Assembly: GCF_019925205.1 (NCBI RefSeq)
Contig: NC_083567.1
Location: forward strand, 25,234,001-25,298,000
DNA: 64,000 nt
Direction of reading: 5' to 3'
From: Metopolophium dirhodum
Taxonomy: Eukaryota; Arthropoda; Insecta; Hemiptera; Aphididae
Position 1 is the stretch's first letter; every line of letters begins with the position of its first letter. Of the stretch, positions 51,912 through 62,400 are shown piece by piece. The position numbers were made by a program, and so were the translations under genes. The notes under the pieces are model-generated. The model saw only the letters and a list, made by a program, of their open reading frames with translations. It ran no database searches and had not been told where the DNA came from.

Positions 51912-51922
51912 TTGTGCTGTAA
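51912..51922 (+). repeat. Left target-site duplication of the foldback element
   Basis: TTGTGCTGTAA is repeated exactly at 55,326-55,336, on the other side of the element. Because the element ends are palindromic with neighbouring bases, the true duplication could be 9-11 bp. Confidence 0.7.
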
Positions 51923-52059
51923 CGTACATTTCACCAGCCCCCCCAAATATAATTTTTGACATTTTTTATTTGCGAAACATTAGTGTGCCATTAGTGTGAA
52001 TTTGTGTGACTATTTTCAGAATTTGTGCGATACTGGTTTAACCGTAAATTCAAAAATAT

Positions 52060-52635
52060 ATATGGGGGCTGTAGAAATGTTCCCCAGCCCCCCCTCATAG
52101 AAAAAATTACAATTTTCAAAATTTTCTTTTGCCAAACATTAGTGCGTCATTAGTGTGAATTTGTGCGACAACAACCAGCATTCGTGCGACACCCGTTATA
52201 CTCGGAAAAATCGTTTTTTCATTTTGAGCATTTCCCCAGCCCCCCCTCATAGAAAAAATTACAATTTTCAAAATTTTCTTTTGCCAAACATTAGTGCGTC
52301 ATTAGTGTGAATTTGTGCGACAACAACCAGAATTCGTGTGACACCCGTTATACTCGGAAAAATCGTTTTTCCATTTTGAGCATTTCCCCAGCCCCCCCTC
52401 ATGGAAAAAATTACAATTTTCAAAATTTTCTTTTGCCAAACATTAGTGCGTCATTAGTGTGAATTTGTGCGACAACAACCAGAATTCGTGCGACACCCGT
52501 TATACTCGGAAAAATCGTTTTTCCATTTTGAGCATTTCCCCAGCCCCCCTCATAGAAAAAATTACAATTTTCAAAATTTTCTTTTGCCAAACATTAGTGC
52601 GTCATTAGTGTGAATTTGTGCGACAACAACCAGAA
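52060..52635 (+). repeat. ~150-bp tandem subrepeats in the left foldback arm
   Basis: The phrase 'CCCCAGCCCCCC' followed by 'CTCATAGAAAAAATTAC' recurs near 52,083, 52,233, 52,385 and 52,538, a step of about 150-152 bp. Units differ in C-run length and single bases (CATAG versus CATGG). Confidence 0.85.
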
Positions 52636-52769
52636 TAGTATAAGTATAGTACTTGTGTACATTTTAATTGAATGACACAACAGTTTTTCCATTTTTCAAA
52701 TCAATTACCTGTATTTTCCTTTATTTCCTATGCCCATACTATTATGTACTATACTTGTGTATATTTTAA

Positions 52770-53006
52770 TTGAATGATGATACAAATATAAAATACATAA
52801 AACGTAGGAAGTATACTATTTTATTCCTCTTTTACGTAATACTTAATATACCTTCCATTCTAATTTATTATTTATACACATTTTATCATACCTTTTTTTA
52901 TCCAATAGATAATGATAAATACTTAATATACTTGCTTACAGTCTCTTCCGTGTTTGAAATTATGTCATTGATATTTGATATTAAACCATTTAATTTATTG
53001 ACGTGA
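52770..53006 (+). other. 78-codon frame present in both foldback arms (doubtful gene)
   Basis: An ATG-to-stop frame in the left arm is repeated, inverted and identical, at 54,240-54,476 in the right arm. The translation is hydrophobic and rich in Ile, Tyr, Phe and Leu. It matches no family I know and has no promoter or splice context. Identity between arms reflects the repeat, not selection on protein. I regard it as probably non-coding. Confidence 0.15.
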
Positions 53007-54609
53007 ATGATGTGATTATATTTTTAATACCAAAAGTCCGAAATGTAAATTTATCATTTTCTTTATAAATCTATATCAAATATTTTGGTAAGAATAAAAG
53101 TATGTTTATAATATTAATATTTTTAATTATTAAATAATCAAATTTAAAAATGAAATAATACAGGACAAAAACAGTAAGTATTACATATTTTAAGATTGTT
53201 TAAAGGACAATACAACTGATAATAATTTTTTTTTATATATTTTTATAAAATATAATTAAAATCGATAATTATTTTATTACCATAACAAATACCTAGAATA
53301 TAATCTAACTAAGGTAATGATACAACTAAAATTTGTTTATGATTATTCGTTCGCTAGTTACGTTAAATTTTGACATTGCGGGTGACGTTACGGATTCGTT
53401 CATCGCGGCGGCGGCCATATAATATTATAATACACGGCAATATTTATTAATTTTTGGTTTAACTTAAAATAATTAAATAACTATTAATGAACTTATTTTC
53501 TTTCGACTGAACTAATCAAATATATTTAAGAGTACCTCATAATCTTTTCATTCGTATAATTATATCACATTTTGGCTTAATCTTTTAGAAAAAAAATAAC
53601 ACTCAAATAAATTATATTACGAATTTACCATGTATTCACTGCAGTAAACGTGTGTAGTATTGTTTTGATCGTGACATCAAATACCTATAGATTTTTTACG
53701 TCTTAACTGGCTATTTTAGTTTTAACTCGTAGCTAAAACTAGAAGTGAGTGAGGACTCGCATAATATTATTATCTATCAGTACTCTTACAAATTAGGATT
53801 GTTTTTAAATGATGATGAGTAATGACAGTTGTTATACCACGAATTAATTGAAACAGATCAAAATTATTTTTATTTTATATTTTAGTATTTTACTATAATT
53901 AATAATTATTAATTATTATTTTTAATAAAGAAATTAAATACTAATACTTTATTTTATATTTATTTTGCCTTCTTTACATACAATTGTGAAAAAATTCAAC
54001 AGGTACACTATAAATTGAATTTTGATAAAAACTTGCCAATTTTACTGTAAATTTGGTAAATTTACCGGTAAATTTACTTGGTAAAATACCAAAAAACCGT
54101 GGCGTATAATACTGTATACAAAAATATATAAATATTATAAACATACTTTTATTCTTACCAAAATATTTGATATAGATTTATAAAGAAAATGATAAATTTA
54201 CATTTCGGACTTTTGGTATTAAAAATATAATCACATCATTCACGTCAATAAATTAAATGGTTTAATATCAAATATCAATGACATAATTTCAAACACGGAA
54301 GAGACTGTAAGCAAGTATATTAAGTATTTATCATTATCTATTGGATAAAAAAAGGTATGATAAAATGTGTATAAATAATAAATTAGAATGGAAGGTATAT
54401 TAAGTATTACGTAAAAGAGGAATAAAATAGTATACTTCCTACGTTTTATGTATTTTATATTTGTATCATCATTCAATTAAAATATACACAAGTATAGTAC
54501 ATAATAGTATGGGCATAGGAAATAAAGGAAAATACAGGTAATTGATTTGAAAAATGGAAAAACTGTTTTGTCATTCAATTAAAATGTACACAAGTACTAT
54601 ACTTATACT

Positions 54610-55170
54610 ATTCTGGTTGTTGTCGCACAAATTCACACTAATGACGCACTAATGTTTGGCAAAAGAAAATTTTGAAAATTGTAATTTTTTCCATGAGGGG
54701 GGGCTGGGGAAATGCTCAAAATGGAAAAACGATTTTTCCGAGTATAACGGGTGTCGCACGAATTCTGGTTGTTGTCGCACAAATTCACACTAATGACGCA
54801 CTAATGTTTGGCAAAAGAAAATTTTGAAAATTGTAATTTTTTCCATGAGGGGGGGCTGGGGAAATGCTCAAAATGGAAAAACGATTTTTCCGAGTATAAC
54901 GGGTGTCGCACGAATTCTGGTTGTTGTCGCACAAATTCACACTAATGACGCACTAATGTTTGGCAAAAGAAAATTTTGAAAATTGTAATTTTTTCTATGA
55001 GGGGGGGCTGGGGAAATGCTCAAAATGGAAAAACGATTTTTCCGAGTATAACGGGTGTCGCACGAATTCTGGTTGTTGTCGCACAAATTCACACTAATGA
55101 CGCACTAATGTTTGGCAAAAGAAAATTTTGAAAATTGTAATTTTTTCCATGAGGGGGGGCTGGGGAACAT
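54610..55170 (-). repeat. ~150-bp tandem subrepeats in the right foldback arm
   Basis: Inverted counterpart of 52,060-52,635. 'GGGGGGGCTGGGGAA' recurs near 54,698, 54,850, 55,002 and 55,156. Most units here carry CATGAG where the left arm has CATAG-type units, so the two arms are not being kept base-for-base identical. Confidence 0.85.
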
Positions 55171-55325
55171 TTCTACAGCCCCCCATATATATTTTTGAAT
55201 TTACGGTTAAACCAGTATCGCACAAATTCTGAAAATAGTCACACAAATTCACACTAATGGCACACTAATGTTTCGCAAAAAAAAAATGTCAAAAATTATA
55301 TTTGGGGGGGCTGGTGAAATGTACG

Positions 55326-55336
55326 TTGTGCTGTAA
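55326..55336 (+). repeat. Right target-site duplication of the foldback element
   Basis: TTGTGCTGTAA, identical to 51,912-51,922. Just downstream, 'CTGTAACAATATGGG' occurs twice (about 55,331 and 55,371), a local duplication unrelated to the insertion. Confidence 0.7.
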
Positions 55337-55554
55337 CAATATGGGAAATAATAAATAATAATTACAATCTGTAACAATATGGGTCACTTTTGGTCAAGTG
55401 AAGGCTCGAAAAGTTTTACAATATGTATAGTAACCCAGTACCCCACTAGTACCTATTTTCCTACTACCTATATACAAATACATTATATTATATATTAGTA
55501 TAAATATTAAAGCTAATTTTGTTACTATAAAGATTGTTGTTGTTGTATACTTGT

Positions 55555-56338
55555 ATATTTTATTTTATTTTATTTTTATTTTACAATACGGTACGAACCT
55601 TTTAATACATGAATATAATAGTAATAATTTGCTTTATGGAAACTAGGCTCAATTTTACAGTGAGAATGCAGGGTCAGTGTTGGCAATGCGCATAAAACGG
55701 ATGATCGGTGAGTTAAGATAGTAGTTTGAGGAAGAGAAACGCATATGGAATGGAATAGACGATCGTGTACGGCGGGAGGGACATTGAATGAGACACGGGA
55801 TGTCGGGATAGTGGTTTTGGACTGTCAATTTTAGAGGAAAGAAGATTAGATAGAAATGATAATAGTTAGCTGAATGACGACGATCAGAGAGGCTTTCTAA
55901 GGAAAATAGGCGTTGGATTGGCGTGTAATCGTGAGTTGGACGGGATATGTTTAGTTTATAAGCAGCGTGACGGAGGAATTTTCTTTAAACCTTTTCTATC
56001 ATGCTACTTGCAGAAGCGGTGGACTGGTCCCAGAGGATGGTTCCACACTTAAGGATGGGACGGACCAAGGAACAGAAAAGAGTTTTTAGTGGTGTGAGAA
56101 AGCGAAAGTCAGTAGAGACACGGTTTATGAAATCTAGCAGTTTAAGAGCCTTACAACAGATTATCTGAATGTGCATATTAGGGCACAGGTTCTGTGTAAG
56201 AGTAAATCCTAAATCCTTAACATAATTATTACAAGTTATCAAGCGGGAATTGTTTACGGAGTAAGTATGCTTGATTACAACATTAATACGACAAAAAGTC
56301 ATTACTGAATATTTACTAATTTTAAGAGCTACCCCCAA
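55555..56338 (-). mobile_element. 5'-truncated LINE with reverse-transcriptase remnant
   Basis: On the minus strand, 56,338-55,985 encodes 117 residues like the C-terminal part of Jockey-type non-LTR reverse transcriptases. In order: a 'K.SVMTF.R' stretch, a 'VKDLGFTL' motif, then 'LKTLFCSLVRPILKCG' and 'LWDQ'. An in-frame TAA at 55,985-55,987 interrupts it. The same frame then continues with family-like residues (RKFLRHAAYKL, SLESLSDRRHS) until a frame break near 55,828. The 3' end is an A/T-rich simple tail (TAAAA-type, about 55,557-55,583), as expected for a LINE. The 5' end is cut at about 56,338. It is a dead retrotransposon copy. Confidence 0.75.
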
Positions 56339-57334
56339 AGATAATAATAATATATAAAATATTCATAGGTACATTTTTTTTTTAAACATTTGTTTGTCTT
56401 AACTAATTTACTATTATATTTGTGTTAAATATAAACATTATTTTTATTCTTAATATTCTTTATTGAAGGAAAATGCCAAAACAGCTACGCGTAACTGTAA
56501 TGAAATGGTATATTGCCTATATATTGCCCCTTATTAAATTGACACAAGCAGGCCAGGAAAATTATACTGTTAAAAATCTATTGTAATAACTAAGATCATC
56601 TCTGTTGGTTGTTGAAAAGTAAGGATGTGAATTTGTGGAAAATTACATTTCTTTAGCTTATTGTAAGTTTGAATTTTAAATTTTTACTCAATTTTATATT
56701 CACTCGTAAATTAACGATTTTCTTATTCTGTTGTAATTCAAAAACGAATAATCGTAGATACTTGAAATTATAAGATATCGGTGTTATTATTATATCATTT
56801 GTATCATCTATCATGGAATGTGGGTTTGCGACGGCGCTGTCAGTCGTAGATATACGATATCTAAATATTTTTCAAGTTCAAGGAAACTAAAAGATATTTT
56901 TGACGTGTAATGACTAGTGATGAGTAGTGACTGTTGGTCGTCATTACATTTAATCTAAACCAATTGCGAATTACGATGATCCGTTTTTATCTGAAAATAC
57001 AGACAGTCACATTAGTTCAGTTACTATTTGTAATTTTATTTAAATTATTGTGGTTTATTAATTGTACATAATTATTTAGTATTTGAATATTTAGCAATTG
57101 TTATTATTATTTAATAATTTACAGGGGGAGGGGGGGCTAAAACCCCTTAATCCCCCTAAATATGCCACTGGCCATTGCTTCAATAAAGGTGAACAAAATG
57201 ACACCTAATGTACAGCTGGGCAGTACACACTTGCCCAACTTTTTATTATTCATGTTTTGTCAATTTTGTCAATCAACATATTTTTCAATAGATTACATCA
57301 TTTACATCAATTGTTTAAACTTTTTTATTTCTAG
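56339..57334. other. Intergenic; possible transposon end near 57,172
   Basis: This is AT-rich with no recognised gene. At 57,122-57,173, 'GGGGGAGGGGGGGCTAAAAC' and 'CCCCCTAAATATGCCACTG' look like the right end of a hAT-type element (reverse complement CAGTGGCATATTTAGGGGG). No left end was found. Confidence 0.3.
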
Positions 57335-57470
57335 AGAGGAGGTGAAATATTATTCTGGTATTCAATACAAATATTATTATCTTCTATATGAATGTGTAGA
57401 CTGTAGTAGAATATCAAGCTCAAGTAGCTCAACACTAGTAAATATACATAGGTATGGCAGTGATAATTAG
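57335..57470 (+). CDS. Possible terminal exon of an unidentified gene
   Basis: A 3' splice-like site (TTTTTTATTTCTAG, ending 57,334) precedes an open stretch of about 45 codons ending in TAG at 57,468-57,470. The encoded tail is rich in Tyr and Ser with two Cys (VKYYSGIQYKYYYLLYECVD, then a serine run). AATAAA signals follow at 57,497 and 57,512. The composition looks less random than the surrounding DNA, but I do not recognise it and found no upstream exon. If real, the gene converges on VWA8 with about 245 bp between stop codons. Confidence 0.25.
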
Positions 57471-57641
57471 TAGTCATATTAAAAATATGGATAGTAAATA
57501 AATACTAGTGTAATAAAAAATATATTGTAAGACTTTATTGTTTGAAAAATTAGTTCTATCACAGCAATATTTATATTCAATATACATATGAGTAATAAAT
57601 ATTTATTATATTTATATTATTTGGTAACTACAATCCCTTAA

Positions 57642-57716
57642 TTTATTAAAACCATATAATTACAATAACCAATTTACAGGCACATACAACTTTTATAACA
57701 AGACACCAAATTTATT
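57642..57716 (-). terminator. Candidate VWA8 polyadenylation signals
   Basis: On the minus strand AATAAA occurs at 57,711-57,716, overlapping the stop codon, and again at 57,642-57,647, about 70 bp downstream of the stop. The second is the better placed signal for a short 3' UTR. This is based on motif only. Confidence 0.4.
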
Positions 57717-59425
57717 AAAAAACACTCATAATAGAAGACATGAAAATTTGTTGAATGATTTGTGGGATGTTTTTGAGGTCCATACATACAAAACTTTTCC
57801 CTGCTGGTAAGCTTTTAGTTAACCTGCAATACAAAAAATATAAATAAATACTTTTTATTAATATGACTAATGACTAGGGCTCGGATGTTGTTGCATTTGC
57901 AACTTTTTTTCTATTGTTCGGATTTGTTGCTAAGTAGGTTATAAATTTGTTTCAAACGAGTACCAATTAATATATAAAAATTTTAAGTGCAACTTTTTGC
58001 AATTTTTGACCTTTTTTCAATTTTATTGCAATTTTGTTGATTGTCGTCATTTTCAATACAATTTTATGTATTTTTTTGTGTTTTCACTTTTTTTTGTTAG
58101 ATTATACAGGTTTAATCTATGGTTATGTCGGGCTTTGTTGGTTGAGACTTGTGACGGCTTATTTGACCGTCGTCGTCGGTGGTAACTGGAAAAACCATTT
58201 AATACAGTAGATATCGCGGTCATCACAGTTTGAGAACCTGAAGAAGTCGTTTATAGTACAGTGCAATAATTTTTAAGGTAAGGTAAAGTTTTAAAAAAAA
58301 AAAAATAAAAAGTTTTAAATTTTGATAAAATTATTTGTAGGTTTCTGAAAAAATAAGAAGACCGGACAATTTACCAGATTTTTAATGACAACTGACGAGA
58401 ATTTGAATTTGAATCTTTTTTATTATCTACTCGTTTAAAACCTACCTAATAAAACTTTATAATATTACTTAATAAAATGACTTAATCCATTTCATAAAAT
58501 AATTTGTTAATATATTTTTTTAATTTTTTTGGTACAAAATATTTTTTTATTGCAATTTTTAATTGCAATTTTGGGTTTTTTTCACAGCAATAATGCAATC
58601 AATTTTATAACATTTTTAGTGCAACAACATCCGAGCCCTACTAATGACTATACTATACAAATTATAAAATAAAATAATAATATTAAATACTTTTAACACC
58701 AATTACATAATATTTGTTTGAATTAATTTATGTATATTTTATATACATATTATTATTACTCGTTCACTATGTACAATGCTAATTGGTGTCATGATTATCT
58801 GGTCAGCACAGGGACAAGTACATACAAATATGATATGAGTTAATGCATGTTAAATTGTTAGTTACTTACATGTCTGCTTGATCACCAAGTGATCCAATGA
58901 AAATTGCAAAAGATTGAACGTCTTCACTCGAATTAAGTGCTGCAGCCAATCTATCAGGTCTTATATTATAGCGTGATAAGTTAGCATCTGATAATAGTAT
59001 AATTATAGCTTCATCAAAATCAGTTCGCTCAGCTTCTAAGGTTTTTTGTGCATATATAACAGATTGGAGAGTATTATCTCCAGCCATACAGAATTGAGTA
59101 TGAGCATGCATCTTTTTAATAACATCTAGTCGTCGCTTGTTATCAGTAGGCGGATTTGATTTATCTACAAACTTAAGGCATTCTGTCTCGCCTGAATGTC
59201 CAACAATATCATAACTAATTTTGTCTTCAAAACCACTAAGTGCTTCCATCACCATTATGACAGCTTCAAGTTCACGGTCTAAACGTCCATCATAGTTGTT
59301 GAATCTATACATACTGCCAGAAACATCCACAATAAACCGTAAACGTTTTGGTTTTAACTGAGGAGCTCCAATCTGTGGGTCGACATTCCCCCGTTTCCGA
59401 TAAATAGAACGTTCGCCAATAACAC
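57715..59425 (-). CDS. VWA8: VWA8 exons 14-15: von Willebrand A domain and C-terminus
   Basis: Exon 14 (59,425-58,870) encodes RLRFIVDVSGSMYRFNNYDG with an intact DxSxS metal-binding motif, then YDIVGHSGE, MHAHTQFCMAGDNT and the LLSDANLSRYNIRPD and FAIFIGSLGDQAD strands. Exon 15 (57,823-57,715) was found 1,046 bp downstream by its match to the family C-terminus: LPAGKSFVCMDLKNIPQIIQ, then QIFMSSIMSVF and TAA. The exon 14 donor is ACAT|GTAAGT and the exon 15 acceptor TTGCAG|G, sharing one Met codon. The usual end of the family is retained, so the 3' end is complete. Confidence 0.9.
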
Positions 59426-62400
59426 CTAATAAATTAATAAATATAATATAAAACATTAAAAATAAAATGCATTATAATTTGGTAATGACCTTCTATTAAT
59501 TTACTATCATCCAGTTCACCAGATGTTTGATGCCTAACCCATTGTCTTTCTTGGGATTTGGCTTGTAATGAATTCAATATCACTCTCAATGCTTGTACCT
59601 TAGTAACAAATGCATTTACTTTAACAAAATTGATTCTATTTTAGTGACAAATTTTATATTACTTGGTTTTTAACTGGTAAAGAGTATTCATTGTATACTT
59701 TATCATCATACTCAGTCATTTCTATTTCTTTGAGACGTTCCTTGTATGCCTTTTGACCCATTTGTCTTGCTGCTTCTTTGACATGTTCTGGTACTGCGTC
59801 TTTCTCTGCGTCAGACACCTGTTTGTAAACATGTACATATATATTTTTTTAGAAAATTGATGATTAATATAGTAAAAAAAAAACATAGAAATAAATTAAA
59901 AACTAATTGATGTAAGTATGTAACCTACCTGAAAAACTTTATGTTTTGCATCTAGCCTATAAGGACCACCTTTTCCACCTAGTCCAGCTGTATCCCGGCC
60001 GCCAGTACCACCAGCCCAAGTGTTTCCACCTACATGCGGTTCGTTTTTTTCATCCACTTTACCATGTTTTGGGCTAGAAACATCAAGACCACTTTCTTTT
60101 TCCACAGTGATTTGTAGATTTTTTTTTTCTGTAACAAAAAAGTTCATAAAATACTGGATCCTTAAAATTGATTGGATTACGTACGAGTTGGACCAGCCCA
60201 AGGTGATAGTTTTATTGGTAATTTATGTTTGTTAAGAACATTTGTGATTACTTCTTGCGCCTCTTTGGAATAGCAGTCAAAATCAAATACATTTCTAATG
60301 GCATCTAATAATGTATCTTGGGGATAAATTTGTAAATGTTTGATTATATTAACTGCTTCTCTAGTTGAATATGGATACGAGACTAAGTTTTGATCGAACA
60401 GCTGTCTCAGATCTCCAAAAGCAGCAATTACTTGATCAATAACTTCTACAGAAATATCGGGACCATAGCTTTTCAACAACTGTGTTTCAGATTCACGACT
60501 AGGATTATCAACAATGTGACAACTGAATACATCACCTAGAATAAATCATTCATCAATTAGTATATTTTTAATTTAATTACAATAATAAAAATTTACCGAG
60601 TGTGCTGAAAAGGTTATTTCCCAAAAATGGAAATCCTGGTCGATTTGCCAAGACTATCATTCGAAAGTCTGGATGAAGTACAATCATACTGTTATCATTT
60701 ACAATATTAGCATTACTAATAATTTGTCTACCATCAGCAAGTCTCATGTTGCCAGTTTCTACGAGATTTTTCAATACACATGTCACATGAGCTGGAGCTT
60801 TGTCTGCTTCGTCTATAACTAAAACGTAACCATTCTTAACAGCTTTAACTAATGGTGAATCTTCAATTTGCAAAACGCCATCAATTACTGTTTGTTGACT
60901 AGTCAATGATTGTACTGTCGTATCCCTAGAAAAAAATATATCCTTGATAAATAATAAAAAAAAAAGTTAAATTAATAAACTCATACCTATGGAGTTGAAT
61001 GTATTCTCTAGGCCTATTTACTAGTTGTAAAAATCGGTCAACCAGTTTGTTTTTACCGACACCTTGGTTTCCAACTAACAAAAGATGTTCTCCCAAAACA
61101 AAGTCTTGTAGCATAAGTTCTAGTTGTTTCAGATGCTAAAGAATAAGTTTTTTTATAATTAAACAAACATATTTTAATCATTACTGTTTTTCAGAATTAT
61201 ATTCTTACTTGAGGTAAATCGTAGAATAAAATATTTGGAACTTTACTAGATGCGCTAGTTTTATATCGAGCAATAGTTGTATTACCAATGGTTAAGTAGT
61301 CATCGTCATATTTACAGTTTATTGAAGAGTCGTCTAAATTTTCAGATATTGGTTGAATACTGCAACTGTATAATGTTTTTTCGAGCATTTGTTTTGTTAG
61401 TTGTGGTAAAAATCTATAAGCAAAAGAAAAAAATTTCGTATTAATACATGCATAAATTATTCAAATTATTCCAAATTATCAAGTAAAAAAAACATACTGA
61501 GATAAACAAGCTTTGTTTACAATACTGTAAAAGTCTGAATCAGGATATTTATCAAGTCTTTTTGAGATTCGTAACAATTGACGGGTAGATAAAGATGGAG
61601 CTAAAGAATTTAAATAAATATCAGATGATTCTCGAAGTTTTTTCGTAACAGCCACTAATCTTTTCATTGGTTTTACACTATTTGGATACTTAAAAAAAAA
61701 ATGTATTATTTTTCTTTACATCTGAAACATCAACTAAAATACTAAATGATTCAAAAATCAAATCTTACAAGATGTTGTACAATTTTCAATTCTTCAACAG
61801 CGGACAAAGGTCTAAGCTCATGAAATATGAACATGTTTAGTACTTCCGGAGTAATCCACTGTGGAATGGTGCCACCTAACATATACAAAATATTTTATAC
61901 AATATAAGCAATATATTTTTTGCCTTAAAACAATATTAACCAGGTGGTTCTGCAAGTGCCATAATTCTGAAAGCTGGATGTACGCGAATAATATTTGATT
62001 TGTCCATAACATCTACTCCTAACTTTTTCGCCAGTTTGTCATATCTATCTGATCTTAACAGTCTAGTACCATCATGAAGTTGAAGATCTCGATCTTGAAT
62101 AAGTCTGAAAAACATAAAAGGTGTTTATTACTATTTACTATATTAGAGTTTATGCTTTATAGGTATGATCAGATCAATGAAATTTTAAGATAAATGTTTC
62201 ATGTAGGTACAATAAATGTACAATAAAACTAACCTGTGTAAAACAGACAATGTTGACAAATGTAGTCTATGAAGGCCGTCAAGGACGGCTAATTTTCCCT
62301 CGATGGCAGCAACCACTAACGGACTATACTTCCAAACGGTGTCGCCGTTTGGTAGTGTGGTTCTTTGTTGGATTAAATCTCTTGCCGTCAAATCCTGTGG

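Larger units (their letters stand above)
51923..55325. mobile_element. Foldback-type element with 1.19-kb inverted arms
   Basis: Two inverted arms, 51,923-53,115 and 54,131-55,325, are almost identical and enclose a centre of about 1,015 bp. They begin CGTACATTTCACCAG and end with its complement. An 11-bp direct repeat flanks the whole element. Each arm contains about four tandem units of about 150 bp (with CCCCAGCCCCCCCTCAT and TTAGTGCGTCATTAGTGTG) near its outer end, then unique AT-rich DNA. The centre (53,116-54,130) is AT-rich with one GC-rich island near 53,400 and no transposase-like frame. Long arms with internal repeats and 9-11 bp duplications fit Foldback/MULE-type non-autonomous elements. 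That class assignment is an inference. Confidence 0.85.

Noticed and set aside
57997..58185. 62-codon frame inside the intronic MITE
   Set aside because: It is contained in a non-autonomous transposon and consists largely of Phe codons from T-rich DNA.
60020..60235. 71-codon plus-strand frame opposite VWA8 exons 10-11
   Set aside because: Antisense shadow of the conserved glycine-rich exon and its intron.
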